A DNA stretch of 64,000 nt from Flexithrix dorotheae DSM 6795 (GTDB taxonomy: Bacteria > Bacteroidota > Bacteroidia > Cytophagales > Flammeovirgaceae). Below, piece by piece: positions 16,001 through 26,500 of this stretch. The stretch is taken from NCBI RefSeq assembly GCF_000379765.1, contig NZ_KB903437.1:1-64000 (forward strand), given 5' to 3'. Position 1 is the first letter of the stretch, and each line of letters opens with the position of its first letter. A model generated the notes under the pieces. It searched no databases. It saw nothing but the letters and a program-made list of their open reading frames with translations, and was not told where the DNA came from. A program made the translations under genes and the position numbers.

Positions 16001-17488
16001 ATTTCGTTGAATATTGCTAAAACAAGCTAGCGGGGTATCATCTCCCATAGAACCAATTTCTTCCTTGCCGGTAGAAATCATGGGTTTTATAATACTTTCA
16101 ACTACTTCATTGGTAATATTATGGTATCGTTGGCTTTCAACAAGATTATCTAATTGACAATCGGAAAAATCGGAAAAATTCTTATCCGAATGCTCCATAA
16201 GATATGCGCTATTATCATTTAGCCATTTTCCGTATGGTTTTGCATTTTTCAGATAATCATTTATTTCTTCATTTTTCAGAATTTTTCCATATTTCAAATC
16301 TACCCCGATCATTTCTCCACTTCTCAATGTCCCTTGTTCTTTGATCAAATGATCTTCTATATCTATTACTCCATATTCACTGCTTATAATGAATCTTTCA
16401 TCTGTAGTGATTATATATTTTGCCGGCCGCAGACCATTTCTATCCAATACACATCCTAAATATCTTCCGTTTGTAATATTTAAGGAAGCTGGACCGTCCC
16501 AGGCTTCAAAATTACAAGAAGTATATTCGTAGAAAGCCCTGATTTTAGCATCCATATGTGGAGCGTTTTGCCAGGGGGCAGGAACCATACTTCTAATTGC
16601 CTTGAAAAAGTCTACCCCATTATTGATCAAAAACTCAAACATGTTATCCACACTGGCACTATCACTTGCCCCGGAATCTAATAATGGAAGGATTCTTTGA
16701 ATTTCAGTTTTTGAAAAAACCTCGCTTTCAAATTTTTCGGAATAAACATCCACATTAAACCTGTTGGCCTGAATTGAATTTATTTCACCATTATGGGCCA
16801 GGCTTCTGAATGGCTGTGCAAGAGGCCATCTGGGAAGAGTATTGGTTGAAAACCTTTGGTGGAACAAGGCAAAACTTGTTTCAAAATCATTTTCCTGAAG
16901 ATCTAAGAAAAAATCCTTCAGGTAGGTGGGCATAATTAGTCCCTTATATGATATAAGTTTGTCTGAGAAAGAGCATACATAAAAATCCTGATCATCTCTT
17001 AATTGATGTTCTACTTCCTTTCTTGTTAAATAAAGAAGAGGTTCGAACCTCTTGGTTGACATTAAAGAATTCGGAATTACAAATGCCTGTACTATGTGAG
17101 GCATAATCTTATGCGCAAGCTCTCCAAGCACGTTGGTGTTCACAGGAACTTTTCTGTAAAACAATACTTTCAAATCATTTTTCTCACATGCTTCAGTAAA
17201 TAACTCTTTATGTTTTTCACTTTTGATGAATAACATTGCCACTGCAAATTTGTCTGGTAAGTCAAAACCATTCATTTCTGCAATTCTATTCATAAAGCGA
17301 TCCGGCATTGAGAAAAGAAGACCACTACCATCACCACTTTTTCCATCTGCTGCTATCGCACCTCTGTGGATCATTCTACCAATGGCTGTAATAGCGTCAA
17401 GGGTCATCTGCCTTGAGGGGATATTTCTATAATTTGCAATTAGGCCTGCACCACAATTATCCCTGAAGGAAGTCAGTAAGCTGTTCAT
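13061..17488 (-). CDS. gltB: Glutamate synthase large subunit
   Basis: This 1475-residue alpha subunit takes the amide of glutamine and adds it to 2-oxoglutarate, giving two glutamates. The N-terminal class II amidotransferase begins at Cys12 (DNCGAGL) after an 11-residue propeptide that is normally removed. The central and FMN-binding domains are present (GGKSNSGEGGEDKRRYG and the barrel motif ISGADGGTGAAQ). The 3Fe-4S ligands Cys1109, Cys1115 and Cys1120 have the expected CX5CX4C spacing. The C-terminal beta-helix domain is full length. A good Bacteroidota promoter lies about 100 bp upstream (17589-17619). It forms an operon with gltD. Confidence 0.97.
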   Translation of the reverse strand: MNSLLTSFRDNCGAGLIANYRNIPSRQMTLDAITAIGRMIHRGAIAADGKSGDGSGLLFSMPDRFMNRIAEMNGFDLPDKFAVAMLFIKSEKHKELFTEACEKNDLKVLFYRKVPVNTNVLGELAHKIMPHIVQAFVIPNSLMSTKRFEPLLYLTRKEVEHQLRDDQDFYVCSFSDKLISYKGLIMPTYLKDFFLDLQENDFETSFALFHQRFSTNTLPRWPLAQPFRSLAHNGEINSIQANRFNVDVYSEKFESEVFSKTEIQRILPLLDSGASDSASVDNMFEFLINNGVDFFKAIRSMVPAPWQNAPHMDAKIRAFYEYTSCNFEAWDGPASLNITNGRYLGCVLDRNGLRPAKYIITTDERFIISSEYGVIDIEDHLIKEQGTLRSGEMIGVDLKYGKILKNEEINDYLKNAKPYGKWLNDNSAYLMEHSDKNFSDFSDCQLDNLVESQRYHNITNEVVESIIKPMISTGKEEIGSMGDDTPLACFSNIQRNFTDFFRQKFAQVTNPPIDPIREKMVMSTSLSFGPKNNILKDGPMNAHRLKTMNPILSKEKMDVLKAFGSIGNPLYDPVYKNETFFTYFKKDLKSSLYQLGEKVVDAVANNGIKMVIFDDRALNKENRLIPMALVVGYVNSLLKKKKLRSNVSIVTITGEVGDSHSCAVLLGYGATAVYPYLTYATVYETVKRNKNAREIDIKNGMKRVHGAMNQGLLKIMSKMGISTIESYHNSSLFDVIGLSSEIVEDCFSSSIPLIPGLSYEDIEFKIQKTHKIAFKRQLIKKLYPLEVGSFYKYMDKGEYHDFSPDVARAVQRFARSGREEDYGELRDRINNRGLKMIRDFFEFKSDRESIDVSEVESIEDITWRFTSAAMSLGSISPEAHEAIAEAMNFLGGKSNSGEGGEDKRRYGTNKNSKIKQVASGRFGVTPEYLRNAEEIQIKVAQGAKPGEGGQLPGSKVTPLIASLRCTIPGVTLISPPPHHDIYSIEDLAQLIFDLKQINPKAKVCVKLVSTAGVGTIAVGVAKAYADKIIISGADGGTGAAQLGSIKFAGNPWELGLSEAHNALKANQLRQMVELQTDGGLKTGLDIVKGAILGAETFAFGTVLLSTVGCKILRVCHLNKCSVGIATQDEMLRSYYTGTVKGIINYLQSVAQEVREILAKLGYKKLDDIIGQTQLLNVVNDELAKKFDFSFVLNNLEGENIKKVNYNEPFDKNIYEQNILKEVLPTIKAPQFPIVVNHKISNTNRSFGAMTSGVVADFYGDKGLAKETITINLTGNAGQSLGAFLAPGLLIRLTGSANDYVGKGMHGGHIIITPEDNKKTYNLAGNTCLYGATGGKLFISGQVGERFGVRNSGALAVVEGTGDHPCEYMTGGTVVILGETGHNFGAGMTGGVAFVYDKNHNFIDKMNQELIKAERIDTDEGDEGRHYLKKILRSYHYRTHSPLAKFILEHFREELRFFYMVTSKDMKAPLNPMEGN

Positions 17489-17588
17489 ATAAAATGAGCT
17501 TTAAGATAAGTAATTTAAAAGTATAAACCCGTTCATCAAAATGAAGACATATTCGTTTATGCGGATTCATTTAAATAAACTGGTTCTA

Positions 17589-17619
17589 CAAAAATAGTAG
17601 AAACAATAATTTTAAGCAA
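17589..17619 (-). promoter_or_regulatory. Promoter of gltBD
   Basis: On the minus strand TTG (17617-17619), 20 nt, then a perfect TATTTTTG (17589-17596). The gltB start codon is about 100 nt downstream. The rest of the intergenic region (17620-17773) is very AT-rich and holds no gene. Confidence 0.6.
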
Positions 17620-17773
17620 ACCTGTGGTAATTAAAGAAAAATCAAAACCTTTTGCCTATTTTTTTTAAAATATATCAATAAATCTGATTTATTTTTATTG
17701 ATTTAATAAAAACACCTTTATCCAATCTCTAAATAAAATCAAAAAACATCTAAAAAAAATTATATTTTTTAAC

Positions 17774-17810
17774 AAAAAAAGACCCATAGTTGGCCACAGG
17801 TCTTAAAAAA
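17774..17810 (-). terminator. Terminator downstream of tex
   Basis: On the minus strand AAGACC and GGTCTT form a stem around a loop that contains the palindrome TGGCCA, followed by a run of seven T. It lies about 35 bp after the tex stop codon and would keep tex transcripts out of gltB. Confidence 0.75.
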
Positions 17811-17844
17811 GTTATATTATCATGTGAAATTATTCAAATATGAA

Positions 17845-20064
17845 TTATTTAAATTTGCTTTTCAACATATTCAATTTTTCTTCTAAAGAAATTTCACTTT
17901 TTTTCTCTGTTTTTCTCTTAGAATTACCAGGTTTCTGATCACTTTTCATAGTTAAAGCAATTCTTTTTCGTTTAATATCCACTTCCACCACCTTAACTTT
18001 TACCTTCTGGTGAACCTTTACAACCTCACTCGGATGCTTGATAAACCGATCTGCCAATTGGCTTAAATGAACCAAACCATCCTGATGAACCCCAATATCA
18101 ACAAAGCATCCAAAGTTTGTGATATTTGTGACAATTCCTGGCAATTCCATTCCTACCTGAAGGTCACTCATATTTTCAATGCCTTCTGCAAATTGAAATG
18201 ATTCAAACTTTTCCCTAGGGTCTCTTCCAGGTTTAGCCAGCTCATTAATGATATCTTTAAGAGTAGGAAGACCAATAGTTTCAGTTTGGTATTGTTTCAA
18301 ATCTATCAGTGCTCTCAATTCAGCCTTAGTCATTAAATCATTGACGGTACAACCATTATCCTTGGCCATCTTTTCTACGATTGAATAACTCTCAGGGTGT
18401 ACTGCACTGGAATCTAAAGGGTTTTCAGCATTTTTTATTCTCAAAAATCCTGCTGCCTGTTCAAAAGCTTTTTCACCCAATCGCGGAACTTTTTTCAGGT
18501 CATCTCTTCTTTTAAATGGACCGTTTTCTTCTCTATATAAAACAATTTGTTTGGCAATAGATTTATTTAGTCCGGATACATAGGTTAAAAGTTCCTTACT
18601 TGCGGTATTTACTTCTACTCCAACTCCGTTCACGCAACTAAGAACTACATCATCCAAACCACTTTTTAAGGCATTCTGATCTACATCGTGTTGATATTGG
18701 CCTACCCCTATTGATTTTGGATCGATTTTCACAAGTTCTGCAAGGGGGTCCATCAATCTTCTTCCAATAGAAACCGACCCTCTTACCGTTACATCTTCAT
18801 TGGGGAATTCTTCCCTGGCAACCTCAGAAGCTGAATATACAGAGGCTCCACTTTCATTTACCATGACTACAATAATGGAAGAAGGAAGCTTAAGGTTTTT
18901 TACGAAACTTTCCGTTTCCCTGCTCGCAGTTCCATTTCCAATGGCAATTGCTTCTATTTTATGCTTTTGGCAAAGGTTTTTGATGATTTCACCTGCTTCA
19001 AAAACCTTTTTCTGGGGTTCGTTAGGGAAAATTGTAGTCTTTTCAAGTAATTTCCCTTGCCTATCCAGGCAAACAACTTTACACCCTGTTCTAAATCCAG
19101 GATCAATGGCTAAAACAGATTTTTGTCCAAGTGGCGCTGCAAGTAATAATTGTCTCAGGTTATCGGCAAAAACTTTTATAGCTTCCTCATCAGCATTTTG
19201 CTTCGATTTCAACCGAATTTCAGTTTCCATTGAAGGCTTCATCAACCTTTTATATCCATCCTTAATGGCTAATTTTATTTGCTCTCCAATTTCATTTTTT
19301 TTGTGGATGAACTGATCCTCCAGTTTAGTTATGGCTATTTCATCTTCAGGCGTACATGAAAAAGATAGTATTAATTCCTTTTCCCCTCTACGCATCGCCA
19401 ATAATCTATGTGACGGAACCGATTTAAGCGGTTCTTCCCATTCATAATAATCTTTATATTTTTGGCCTTCTTCTTCCTTCCCGGGAATCACCTTAGTTTG
19501 AAGCACTCCCTGCTTTTCGAAAATTTCCCTAATCGATTTTCTAGCATCCTGATTTTCATTAATCACCTCTGCAATAATATCCCTGGCACCAGACAATGCA
19601 TCTTCAACTGACAAAACCTCTTTTTCATCTGAAATAAATTTTTCAGCCTCAGCCAATAAGTCAAATTCGATCTGGTCAAAAATTTTGGTTGCCAATGGTT
19701 CCAAACCTTTTTCTCTGGCAATTGTGGCTTTTGTTCTCCTTTTAGGTTTATAAGGAAGATATAAATCCTCCAACTCCGACATCGTTTCGGTTTTATCGAT
19801 TTTATCTTTTAACTCATCAGTTAGTTTACCCTGTTCTTCAATAGACTTTAAAACAGTTTCTTTTCTTTTATCAAGATCTCGCAACTGGCCGATTCTATCC
19901 CGAATACTGGTAATCGCAACTTCATCAAGACTTCCGGTAACTTCTTTTCGATATCTTGAAATAAAGGGAATTGTAGCCCCCTGATCCAATAATTCAATTG
20001 TTGAAGCTACCTGTTTATCGGAAATACCCAATTCTTTGGATACTTTTAAAATATTTTTATCCAT
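17845..20064 (-). CDS. tex: Tex-family RNA-binding transcription accessory protein
   Basis: The 739-residue protein has the full Tex layout: helical N-terminal domain (to about 190), YqgF-like RNase H fold (about 320-450, with VLAIDPGFRTGCKV), helix-hairpin-helix region (about 490-560, ELLTYVSGLNKSIAKQIV) and an S1 RNA-binding domain (about 640-710, GIVTNITNFGCFVDIGVHQD). Tex binds nucleic acid and affects transcription elongation or stress tolerance; its precise role differs between species. Length matches the family. It stands alone, with serS about 100 bp upstream on the same strand. The C-terminal tail is Lys/Ser-rich and short. Confidence 0.95.
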   Translation of the reverse strand: MDKNILKVSKELGISDKQVASTIELLDQGATIPFISRYRKEVTGSLDEVAITSIRDRIGQLRDLDKRKETVLKSIEEQGKLTDELKDKIDKTETMSELEDLYLPYKPKRRTKATIAREKGLEPLATKIFDQIEFDLLAEAEKFISDEKEVLSVEDALSGARDIIAEVINENQDARKSIREIFEKQGVLQTKVIPGKEEEGQKYKDYYEWEEPLKSVPSHRLLAMRRGEKELILSFSCTPEDEIAITKLEDQFIHKKNEIGEQIKLAIKDGYKRLMKPSMETEIRLKSKQNADEEAIKVFADNLRQLLLAAPLGQKSVLAIDPGFRTGCKVVCLDRQGKLLEKTTIFPNEPQKKVFEAGEIIKNLCQKHKIEAIAIGNGTASRETESFVKNLKLPSSIIVVMVNESGASVYSASEVAREEFPNEDVTVRGSVSIGRRLMDPLAELVKIDPKSIGVGQYQHDVDQNALKSGLDDVVLSCVNGVGVEVNTASKELLTYVSGLNKSIAKQIVLYREENGPFKRRDDLKKVPRLGEKAFEQAAGFLRIKNAENPLDSSAVHPESYSIVEKMAKDNGCTVNDLMTKAELRALIDLKQYQTETIGLPTLKDIINELAKPGRDPREKFESFQFAEGIENMSDLQVGMELPGIVTNITNFGCFVDIGVHQDGLVHLSQLADRFIKHPSEVVKVHQKVKVKVVEVDIKRKRIALTMKSDQKPGNSKRKTEKKSEISLEEKLNMLKSKFK

Positions 20065-20170
20065 TTAAAAACAACTAATATTAGAAATGTTTACCTCAAA
20101 TTCAGGTTCACATTGTAAAGAGAAATGAAAAGTTATTCGATATTAATTACAACCCTATTTACCCGGGACC

Positions 20171-21445
20171 TTAAGAGATTAGATCAAAACCGGTATATTT
20201 TTGTAAACACTTTGGAATGTTTATTCCTGATTCGGTTTGATTGTTTTCAAGAATAGCAGCCAAAATTCTGGGTAATGCAAGTGCACTGCCATTAAGGGTA
20301 TGTGCTAGTTGGGTTTTGTTATTTTTATCCTTAAACCTCAGCTTTAACCTATTGGCCTGATAAGTTTCAAAGTTGCTCACAGAGCTTACCTCAAGCCATC
20401 TTTTTTGAGCAGCAGAGTAAACCTCCATATCATAACACAATGCTGCATTAAAGCTAATGTCTCCTCCACATAAATTCAATATACGGTAGGGTAATTCCAG
20501 CTTTTTGATGAGCATTTCAATATGATTTCTCATTTGTAATAAGACATCGTAAGAATTATCCGGATGGACAATATGAACGATTTCCACTTTATCAAACTGA
20601 TGCAGTCTGTTTAAACCACGTACATCTGCCCCCCATGAACCTGCTTCCCTTCTAAAACATGGAGTATAACCCGCAATTTTTATTGGCAAATCATCTAATT
20701 TCAGAATGGTATCGCGAAACATGTTGGTAATGGGAACTTCCGCTGTAGGAATCAGGTAAGCATCAGTTCCTTCCAACTTATACATTTGTCCTTCTTTATC
20801 AGGCAATTGCCCAGTACCATATCCTGATGCCTCATTGATCAAGATAGGAGGTTGGACCTCAAGATAGCCAGCGTTTTCTGCCTCTTCAAGGAAAAAATTG
20901 ATCAACGCTCTTTGGAGTTTGGCTCCCTTTCCTTTATAATAAGGGAAACCAGCTCCAGTCACTTTATTTCCCAAATTAAAATCTATAATATCATATTTTT
21001 CAATCAAATCCCAGTGAGAAAGAGCTTCTTTCTTTAGTTCTGGCAAGTCATCTACTGTAAAAACTATTTCATTGTCATCAGAGGTTTTTCCCTCTGGAAC
21101 TTCCTCATGAGGAATATTTGGAATCTGATAAAGTAATTCAATTAAATTATTTTCAAGGTTGGTAACCTCCTCATTAAGCTCTTTAGACTTATTTTTTAAA
21201 GATGCACTTTTTTGTTTGGCCTCTTCTGCTTCTTCTCTTTTTCCATCCTTCATTAACTTTCCAATCTCCTTGGAAAACCTATTCCCCTCAGCCAATACAT
21301 TATCACGTTCAACCTGTAATTCTCTCCTTTTTTTATCGGTTTCCAGAACCTTTTCAACGGCTTCCTCTGGGTTAGCAAAGTATTTCTTTTTTAAACCAAG
21401 AATCACTTTTTCTTTATTATCCCTAATAAATTGTACTTGTAGCAT
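20171..21445 (-). CDS. serS: Seryl-tRNA synthetase
   Basis: Class II aminoacyl-tRNA synthetase that charges tRNA-Ser (and tRNA-Sec where present). Residues about 25-110 form the long antiparallel coiled-coil arm that grips the tRNA. The catalytic motif 2 (FRREAGSWGADVRGLNR) and motif 3 (ALALPRILAAILEN) are intact. The ATG at 21445 (MLQVQFIRDNKEKV) is chosen because the family begins exactly there; an upstream in-frame ATG at 21469 would add eight residues with no homology. Normal length, 424 residues. Confidence 0.97.
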   Translation of the reverse strand: MLQVQFIRDNKEKVILGLKKKYFANPEEAVEKVLETDKKRRELQVERDNVLAEGNRFSKEIGKLMKDGKREEAEEAKQKSASLKNKSKELNEEVTNLENNLIELLYQIPNIPHEEVPEGKTSDDNEIVFTVDDLPELKKEALSHWDLIEKYDIIDFNLGNKVTGAGFPYYKGKGAKLQRALINFFLEEAENAGYLEVQPPILINEASGYGTGQLPDKEGQMYKLEGTDAYLIPTAEVPITNMFRDTILKLDDLPIKIAGYTPCFRREAGSWGADVRGLNRLHQFDKVEIVHIVHPDNSYDVLLQMRNHIEMLIKKLELPYRILNLCGGDISFNAALCYDMEVYSAAQKRWLEVSSVSNFETYQANRLKLRFKDKNNKTQLAHTLNGSALALPRILAAILENNQTESGINIPKCLQKYTGFDLIS

Positions 21446-22023
21446 CTTAAAAAATTTACTTTTTGGCAAAGTAAATTGAATTAAACCTTCTTAGAAAGGA
21501 TTAAGCGAAAAAATTGGGATAGTCTTTCCCAATATAGATTTAATCAATTTTGAAGGACTCGATTTAGGTTTAAAAATCTACTCATAATTTTTAATGAATG
21601 TAAATGTCAGGTGTATTAAGCATTAAAACCTTACACGCATATTAAGTGAAAAAAATCATCTTTTTTTTGATAAAATTATTTTCATCAAAAAAAACCTTAA
21701 TTGTACTAAGTAACCCTTATCCTCAATAGAATTCGATAAGTCTTTACTTCTTCCAGATAAAAATCTATTATCCTGAGATTAACTTTTAAAGGTTTCGACA
21801 AAATTTAGGGAAAATAAACCATACTAAAATTTTCTATCCTTCCACTTATGAATCAAGTTCACCAATTTTAACTTCATAAACCTTACTTTAACTTTTATTA
21901 TGGGCAATACTCCAATTTGTCTAATGGAATAAAGTTTGTCTTTTATAAATCCACAAAGCACCATACTGCATTTTTTGTATGGCCTTTAAAACTAAATTAA
22001 TAGACAATTTTAATATTTTGCCC
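21446..22023. other. Intergenic region between serS and the TPR gene, no gene seen
   Basis: Divergent upstream regions of two genes. The sequence is AT-rich with stops in all frames. A near-match -7 box, TTACTTTG read on the minus strand, overlaps the serS leader at about 21470-21477, with no -33 partner. Nothing else was identified. Confidence 0.5.
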
Positions 22024-23343
22024 ATGAAAACCTGCTTAAAAATTGCCTTAATTTTGCAAGTTTTTCTTCTATCTTTTCAATCATTTGCACAAGATGAGGC
22101 GATGCAAATCTTTTCAAGAGCCGAACATTTAAGAAAAAGCAATAATTTCATTGCAGCTATTGATGAATATGAAAGAGCTCTGGCCTTAGAACCTGAAAAC
22201 CCAAGGTTTTCCTTTTCCAAAGGAATGTGTTACATGACCCTTAAAGAATTTGATAATGCTGTATTAGCCTTTGAAGAAACTTCAAGATTAAAATCAGATT
22301 TTGTGCCTGCATATACAATGATGGCCAAATGTTATCAAAACCTTGAAAGGTATATGAAGGTGGAGGAAAGTCTTGATCAGGCTTTTAGGTTTGAAACCGA
22401 CTTGAAGAAAAGAGTTAAATATAAAGAGGTCATTATTAATATGTTTTATAAACAAGAAAAGTATGACAGAGCTTTAAAACATATTAATGACGTAAAAATT
22501 ATTGACCCCAACAATCTCTCAATTCTTCATCTTGAAGCATCAATTAATAATAAAAAAGGAAATTATAGTGCTGCTAAACAAGCAATGATTTCGGCTACTT
22601 CAATTTTGCCATCAAAAGACCCAAGGTCAGTAGCAAAATATTACTATGAATTGGGGTATGCTTACAACAAATTAGGTGAGTATGAAAATTCAGCCGAAGC
22701 ATTTAAACTTGCAAATGTAGGCCCTTATAAGTCATTAATAGCCAGATTGAGTCCTGCTTTTTATACATCTTTGGCTACCTGTTATATCAAAATTAAAAAT
22801 TATGAAAAAGGGAAAGAGTATCTGGAAACTGCATTAAAAATGCAAGATACTTTTTCATATGCTTATGTTCTTAAAGCACAAATTGCCAAAACACAGGCAG
22901 ATCAAACAAAAGCAATAAATGAATATAAGGAAGCAGCCAAAGTAGAAACTGACAAAAAGAAATTAGCTAACATTTATGCTGGATTAGCAGAGTTACAATT
23001 GGATAATGGATTATATAATGATGCTATAGTTTCTGCAGATGAATTTTTAAAACTTGATGATAAAAATTATCAGGTAAAATTTATTCAGGCCACAGCACAT
23101 TATAAAAACAATAACTTCAAACAGGCTATTAATATATTAGAAATGTTAGTGGGTTATCCAGGTCTGGATGTTGAAAATAAGTCAAAATTTCAGTTTGCTT
23201 TAGCGATGATTTATAAGGACATGAATAACACTGAGAGGGCTAAAATTGCCTTGAAGGCTTCTTCATTTGGTTCTTTTGCTACAATATCAAAAATGGAATT
23301 GGAAGAAATCGCCTCAAAAGAGCAAAAAGAAGAGGTAAACTAA
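22024..23343 (+). CDS. Secreted tetratricopeptide repeat (TPR) protein
   Basis: A 439-residue protein with a signal peptide ending at SFQSFAQ, followed by TPR-type helix pairs along the whole length (for example ALALEPENPRFSFSKGMCYM, YYELGYAYNKLGEYENSAEA and YAGLAELQLDNGLYNDAI). TPR arrays mediate protein-protein contacts; here the protein is probably periplasmic. The ATG at 22024 is chosen because it gives the signal peptide directly; an in-frame ATG at 21979 would add 15 residues. It is monocistronic, with a terminator at 23371-23405. No partner or pathway can be read from the context. Confidence 0.82.
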   Translation: MKTCLKIALILQVFLLSFQSFAQDEAMQIFSRAEHLRKSNNFIAAIDEYERALALEPENPRFSFSKGMCYMTLKEFDNAVLAFEETSRLKSDFVPAYTMMAKCYQNLERYMKVEESLDQAFRFETDLKKRVKYKEVIINMFYKQEKYDRALKHINDVKIIDPNNLSILHLEASINNKKGNYSAAKQAMISATSILPSKDPRSVAKYYYELGYAYNKLGEYENSAEAFKLANVGPYKSLIARLSPAFYTSLATCYIKIKNYEKGKEYLETALKMQDTFSYAYVLKAQIAKTQADQTKAINEYKEAAKVETDKKKLANIYAGLAELQLDNGLYNDAIVSADEFLKLDDKNYQVKFIQATAHYKNNNFKQAINILEMLVGYPGLDVENKSKFQFALAMIYKDMNNTERAKIALKASSFGSFATISKMELEEIASKEQKEEVN

Positions 23344-23370
23344 ATTATTATATTATACAGGGCAAAATAC

Positions 23371-23405
23371 AAGGTATCTTCCTCAATCAGGGAGATACCT
23401 TTTTA
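23371..23405 (+). terminator. Terminator of the TPR gene
   Basis: AAGGTATCT and AGATACCTT form a 9-bp stem, extended by TCCT/AGGG pairs, followed by TTTTT. Confidence 0.9.
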
Positions 23406-23502
23406 ATTTATAAATACCGGTGCATGTGGAAATGGCATAATAAATCAAGGATTATTAAATCAAAGCTTTTTTATATAATAATTCTGTTCAACTATATTTT
23501 TT

Positions 23503-26500
23503 CTAAAACAGAGCTGTAACCTGCATTCTTCCTAAATGTACAATATCTACATTTGGAGATTTTCTTCCTGAATAGGAAATATTTAACTGTAATCCGTTAG
23601 TTAGCTTTTGAATCCAGTTGGCAGACCAAGTAAAATTCTGCCCCGGCCTTAAAGCCTCTAACATTTGATAACCTACAGCAGTATTTTCCTTTCCTTTATA
23701 CTTGATATCTATACTTTTAAACCCAAGCACTAAAGATTGTTGCGCTGCTTTTATCCACCTCAAGCTAAGTCCATTTTCGTGAAAATTCGCCTTTTCCCCT
23801 TCTGAATTTGAAAGTGCAGTATTAAGTTTATCCTTAAAAATGTAATAGCACGTTAGTCTTAAACTTTTTGAGGGTTGAAAAGATAATTCAGGTCTGATTT
23901 GGTATTTGCTTATTTTATAATTTCTATCCAATAAAAAATCTGATTTATTAAAATTCTCGCCTTTTAATATTTCGACCTTATTATTGAATTTCTTTTTTAC
24001 ATTCCACCGATAACTCAGGGATACTTCTTTTACATTTCTTTCTTCAAATCCACTAAACAAAAGCTGTTTATTTATTGATTTAATTATTCGAAATTCTAAT
24101 CCGTAAACAGGATTCTTCCTGTTGAAGAAAAATGAACTTCTAAAATTAGATGAGGTAGAGATAATGCTTTCTTCCGGAATTTGGGAGAGGAAAGGAAGAA
24201 ACCTTTGTTTTAAATCGTCATTGGAAATTTTATTATTTATTAAAATCGAAGAAATATTTGAAAACCTGGAAAAAAATGATTTGAAGCTCCCTGCATTTAA
24301 CCAGTTTTGGGGGGATTCAAGATTTAACCGATAATTAAAAAGTGTTGTATAAGCAGAAATATATTCATCTGTTGGGGTGAAAAACTTAGCATAATTCATT
24401 TCTTCCGGATTAAGGGCTAAATAAAATTCATTCAAGTCCTGAATGCCATCCTGGTTTTCATCCCTCCAGGTATGTGTTCCTCTGCCTGGTTCCACCAAAA
24501 TATAAACAAACTCCCTTTTCAATTCTCTTCCTGAGCCTGTTAAAACAGATAAATTAGACTTAATGTGTTTTTGTAAGAAACTTGTAGACCAATCCAACCT
24601 GCCCATAATTGTTTCTTCATTATTATCATTTGCAGAATAATATTTAAGATTTCTATAGGTCAAATTCAGGCTAACTTGGTTCCTGTTTACAGTCCTCTTT
24701 AGATCAAAATTTATTATTTGACCTAAGCTACTATTCTGAAACTCTCCGGCAATTGGCAACCAATCTTTTCGGATATCATAATTAAGGTTAAATTTAGTTT
24801 TTGACTTCTTATTACTTTTAATATAAAAGCTATGTTGATCAAAGTTATTTGCAGAATACACAATAGAATCTACTTGGTTACTCACAACCTTGTTTTTCTC
24901 TCTTGAAAAATTGTATCCTGGAATAACTTTATAACCTTGCAGAGATAAATCAAAATTTATTTTCTCCCATTGAGTTCTGCTTTCAGCCAAATTCCCATCC
25001 ATTAGAAATACTTCCGAAAGTACCTGAATGCTTTTAAATGATTTATTAAAAATGAAATGATGTTGGCTTCCTTTTACACTTCCCAGCCTATTTCTCAAAC
25101 CTAACTGATAATTAATTTCATTTTTATCATCCTTTTTTATTCCTATATGTGCATTTAAAATTTTATCTTCTGCAAGATTGTTTTCGTTGACTGACCAATA
25201 TCGATTATATTCCACAGGCCGAAACCTATCAATTGGTTTAAAGAACTTTTCATTGTATTCTAAGTCTAACCCAGACACCCATTTATATTCTGGCAGAAAA
25301 TTAACATTCCTTCCGGCATTTCTGTAGCCTACCTTAAATGCTCTTCCTGTATCATCTTTTTTATTTAGCTCCGAAAATAAATTTTTATTATGGTTAGAAA
25401 TGGCAAACTCAGCAAATAAATAGTCCTCTTTACCTAAATAATACTTTACTCCGCTAGTAACCATTTGCTTTTTATCTGGTGCTTTCAAAATTTTCCCCGG
25501 CTCAAAATTTCCCTGAGGAATTCCATTTTCTGGTGCTACCCATTGATATATTCTACCATTGCTGGTTGACTGGGATAATACATAATTTCCATTTCCATAG
25601 CCTACTTCAATAAAAGCAGAGTTCAATAATGGTAAATCCTCTTCACCTGCCCTGATTAAAATATTTTGAAATCTTTCCCTATTTACAATTGTATCTACAT
25701 AGGTATATATTATTCTGTTTGGGCTAAATTCTTCTAAAGTATCGGATTGCGTAGAAAGTGCTAAATGAGTGCTATCCCCTACTTCTGCCAATATTTCCCG
25801 ATCTTCATCTGATAAATTAAAAAGTAGTGGCTCATTTTTATTATCCTTTTCCTGGTAGGCACTTACAAAAAGCTCTAAGTTATTGATTTTCTGACGGTGG
25901 GAACCCTGTAAAATAGCCCTGCTATAATTTTGATTAGCATATTCAAAATCTATTTTAACCCTGGAAAATTTTGTAATCAGCACTTTATTGGTAAAGGTGA
26001 TTTCTCCAGTATTATAATCAATTACATAGTCATTATTGAAGCCTCTTTTTAACATTTTACCATCCAGAAAAACTTTCTCTGAGTTAGCAATTATGACAAT
26101 AAACTTTTCATTATTTGGTCCGTAGATTTTATATGGGCCAGACACTCCATCTATTACATTGAGCTGATAGGAAAAAAACTGACCTTTGGCCACCGCAACT
26201 CCTATTTCTGTAGAAGTTGAATTTTTTCCATTTCCCTCACCCAAATTTATCGCTAACTGACCTCCCTGCACATTTTTGTAATACCTCAAAAACTCTGACT
26301 CACCATTTTTGAACACAATGTCTCCGGCCCCAAGTGCCCCGTTTTTGTGTTTTAACTCTAAAAAAATTTTGTCAAATTCCTGAAGTTGTAAGGTATTTCC
26401 CTCTGGTTGAAAAGGAACATTTTGATCAGAAAAAGATGCTTTTATTTCAAGATCTTCGGCCAATTTACCATCAAGTTGCAGATTTAAGGCAGAATTTAAA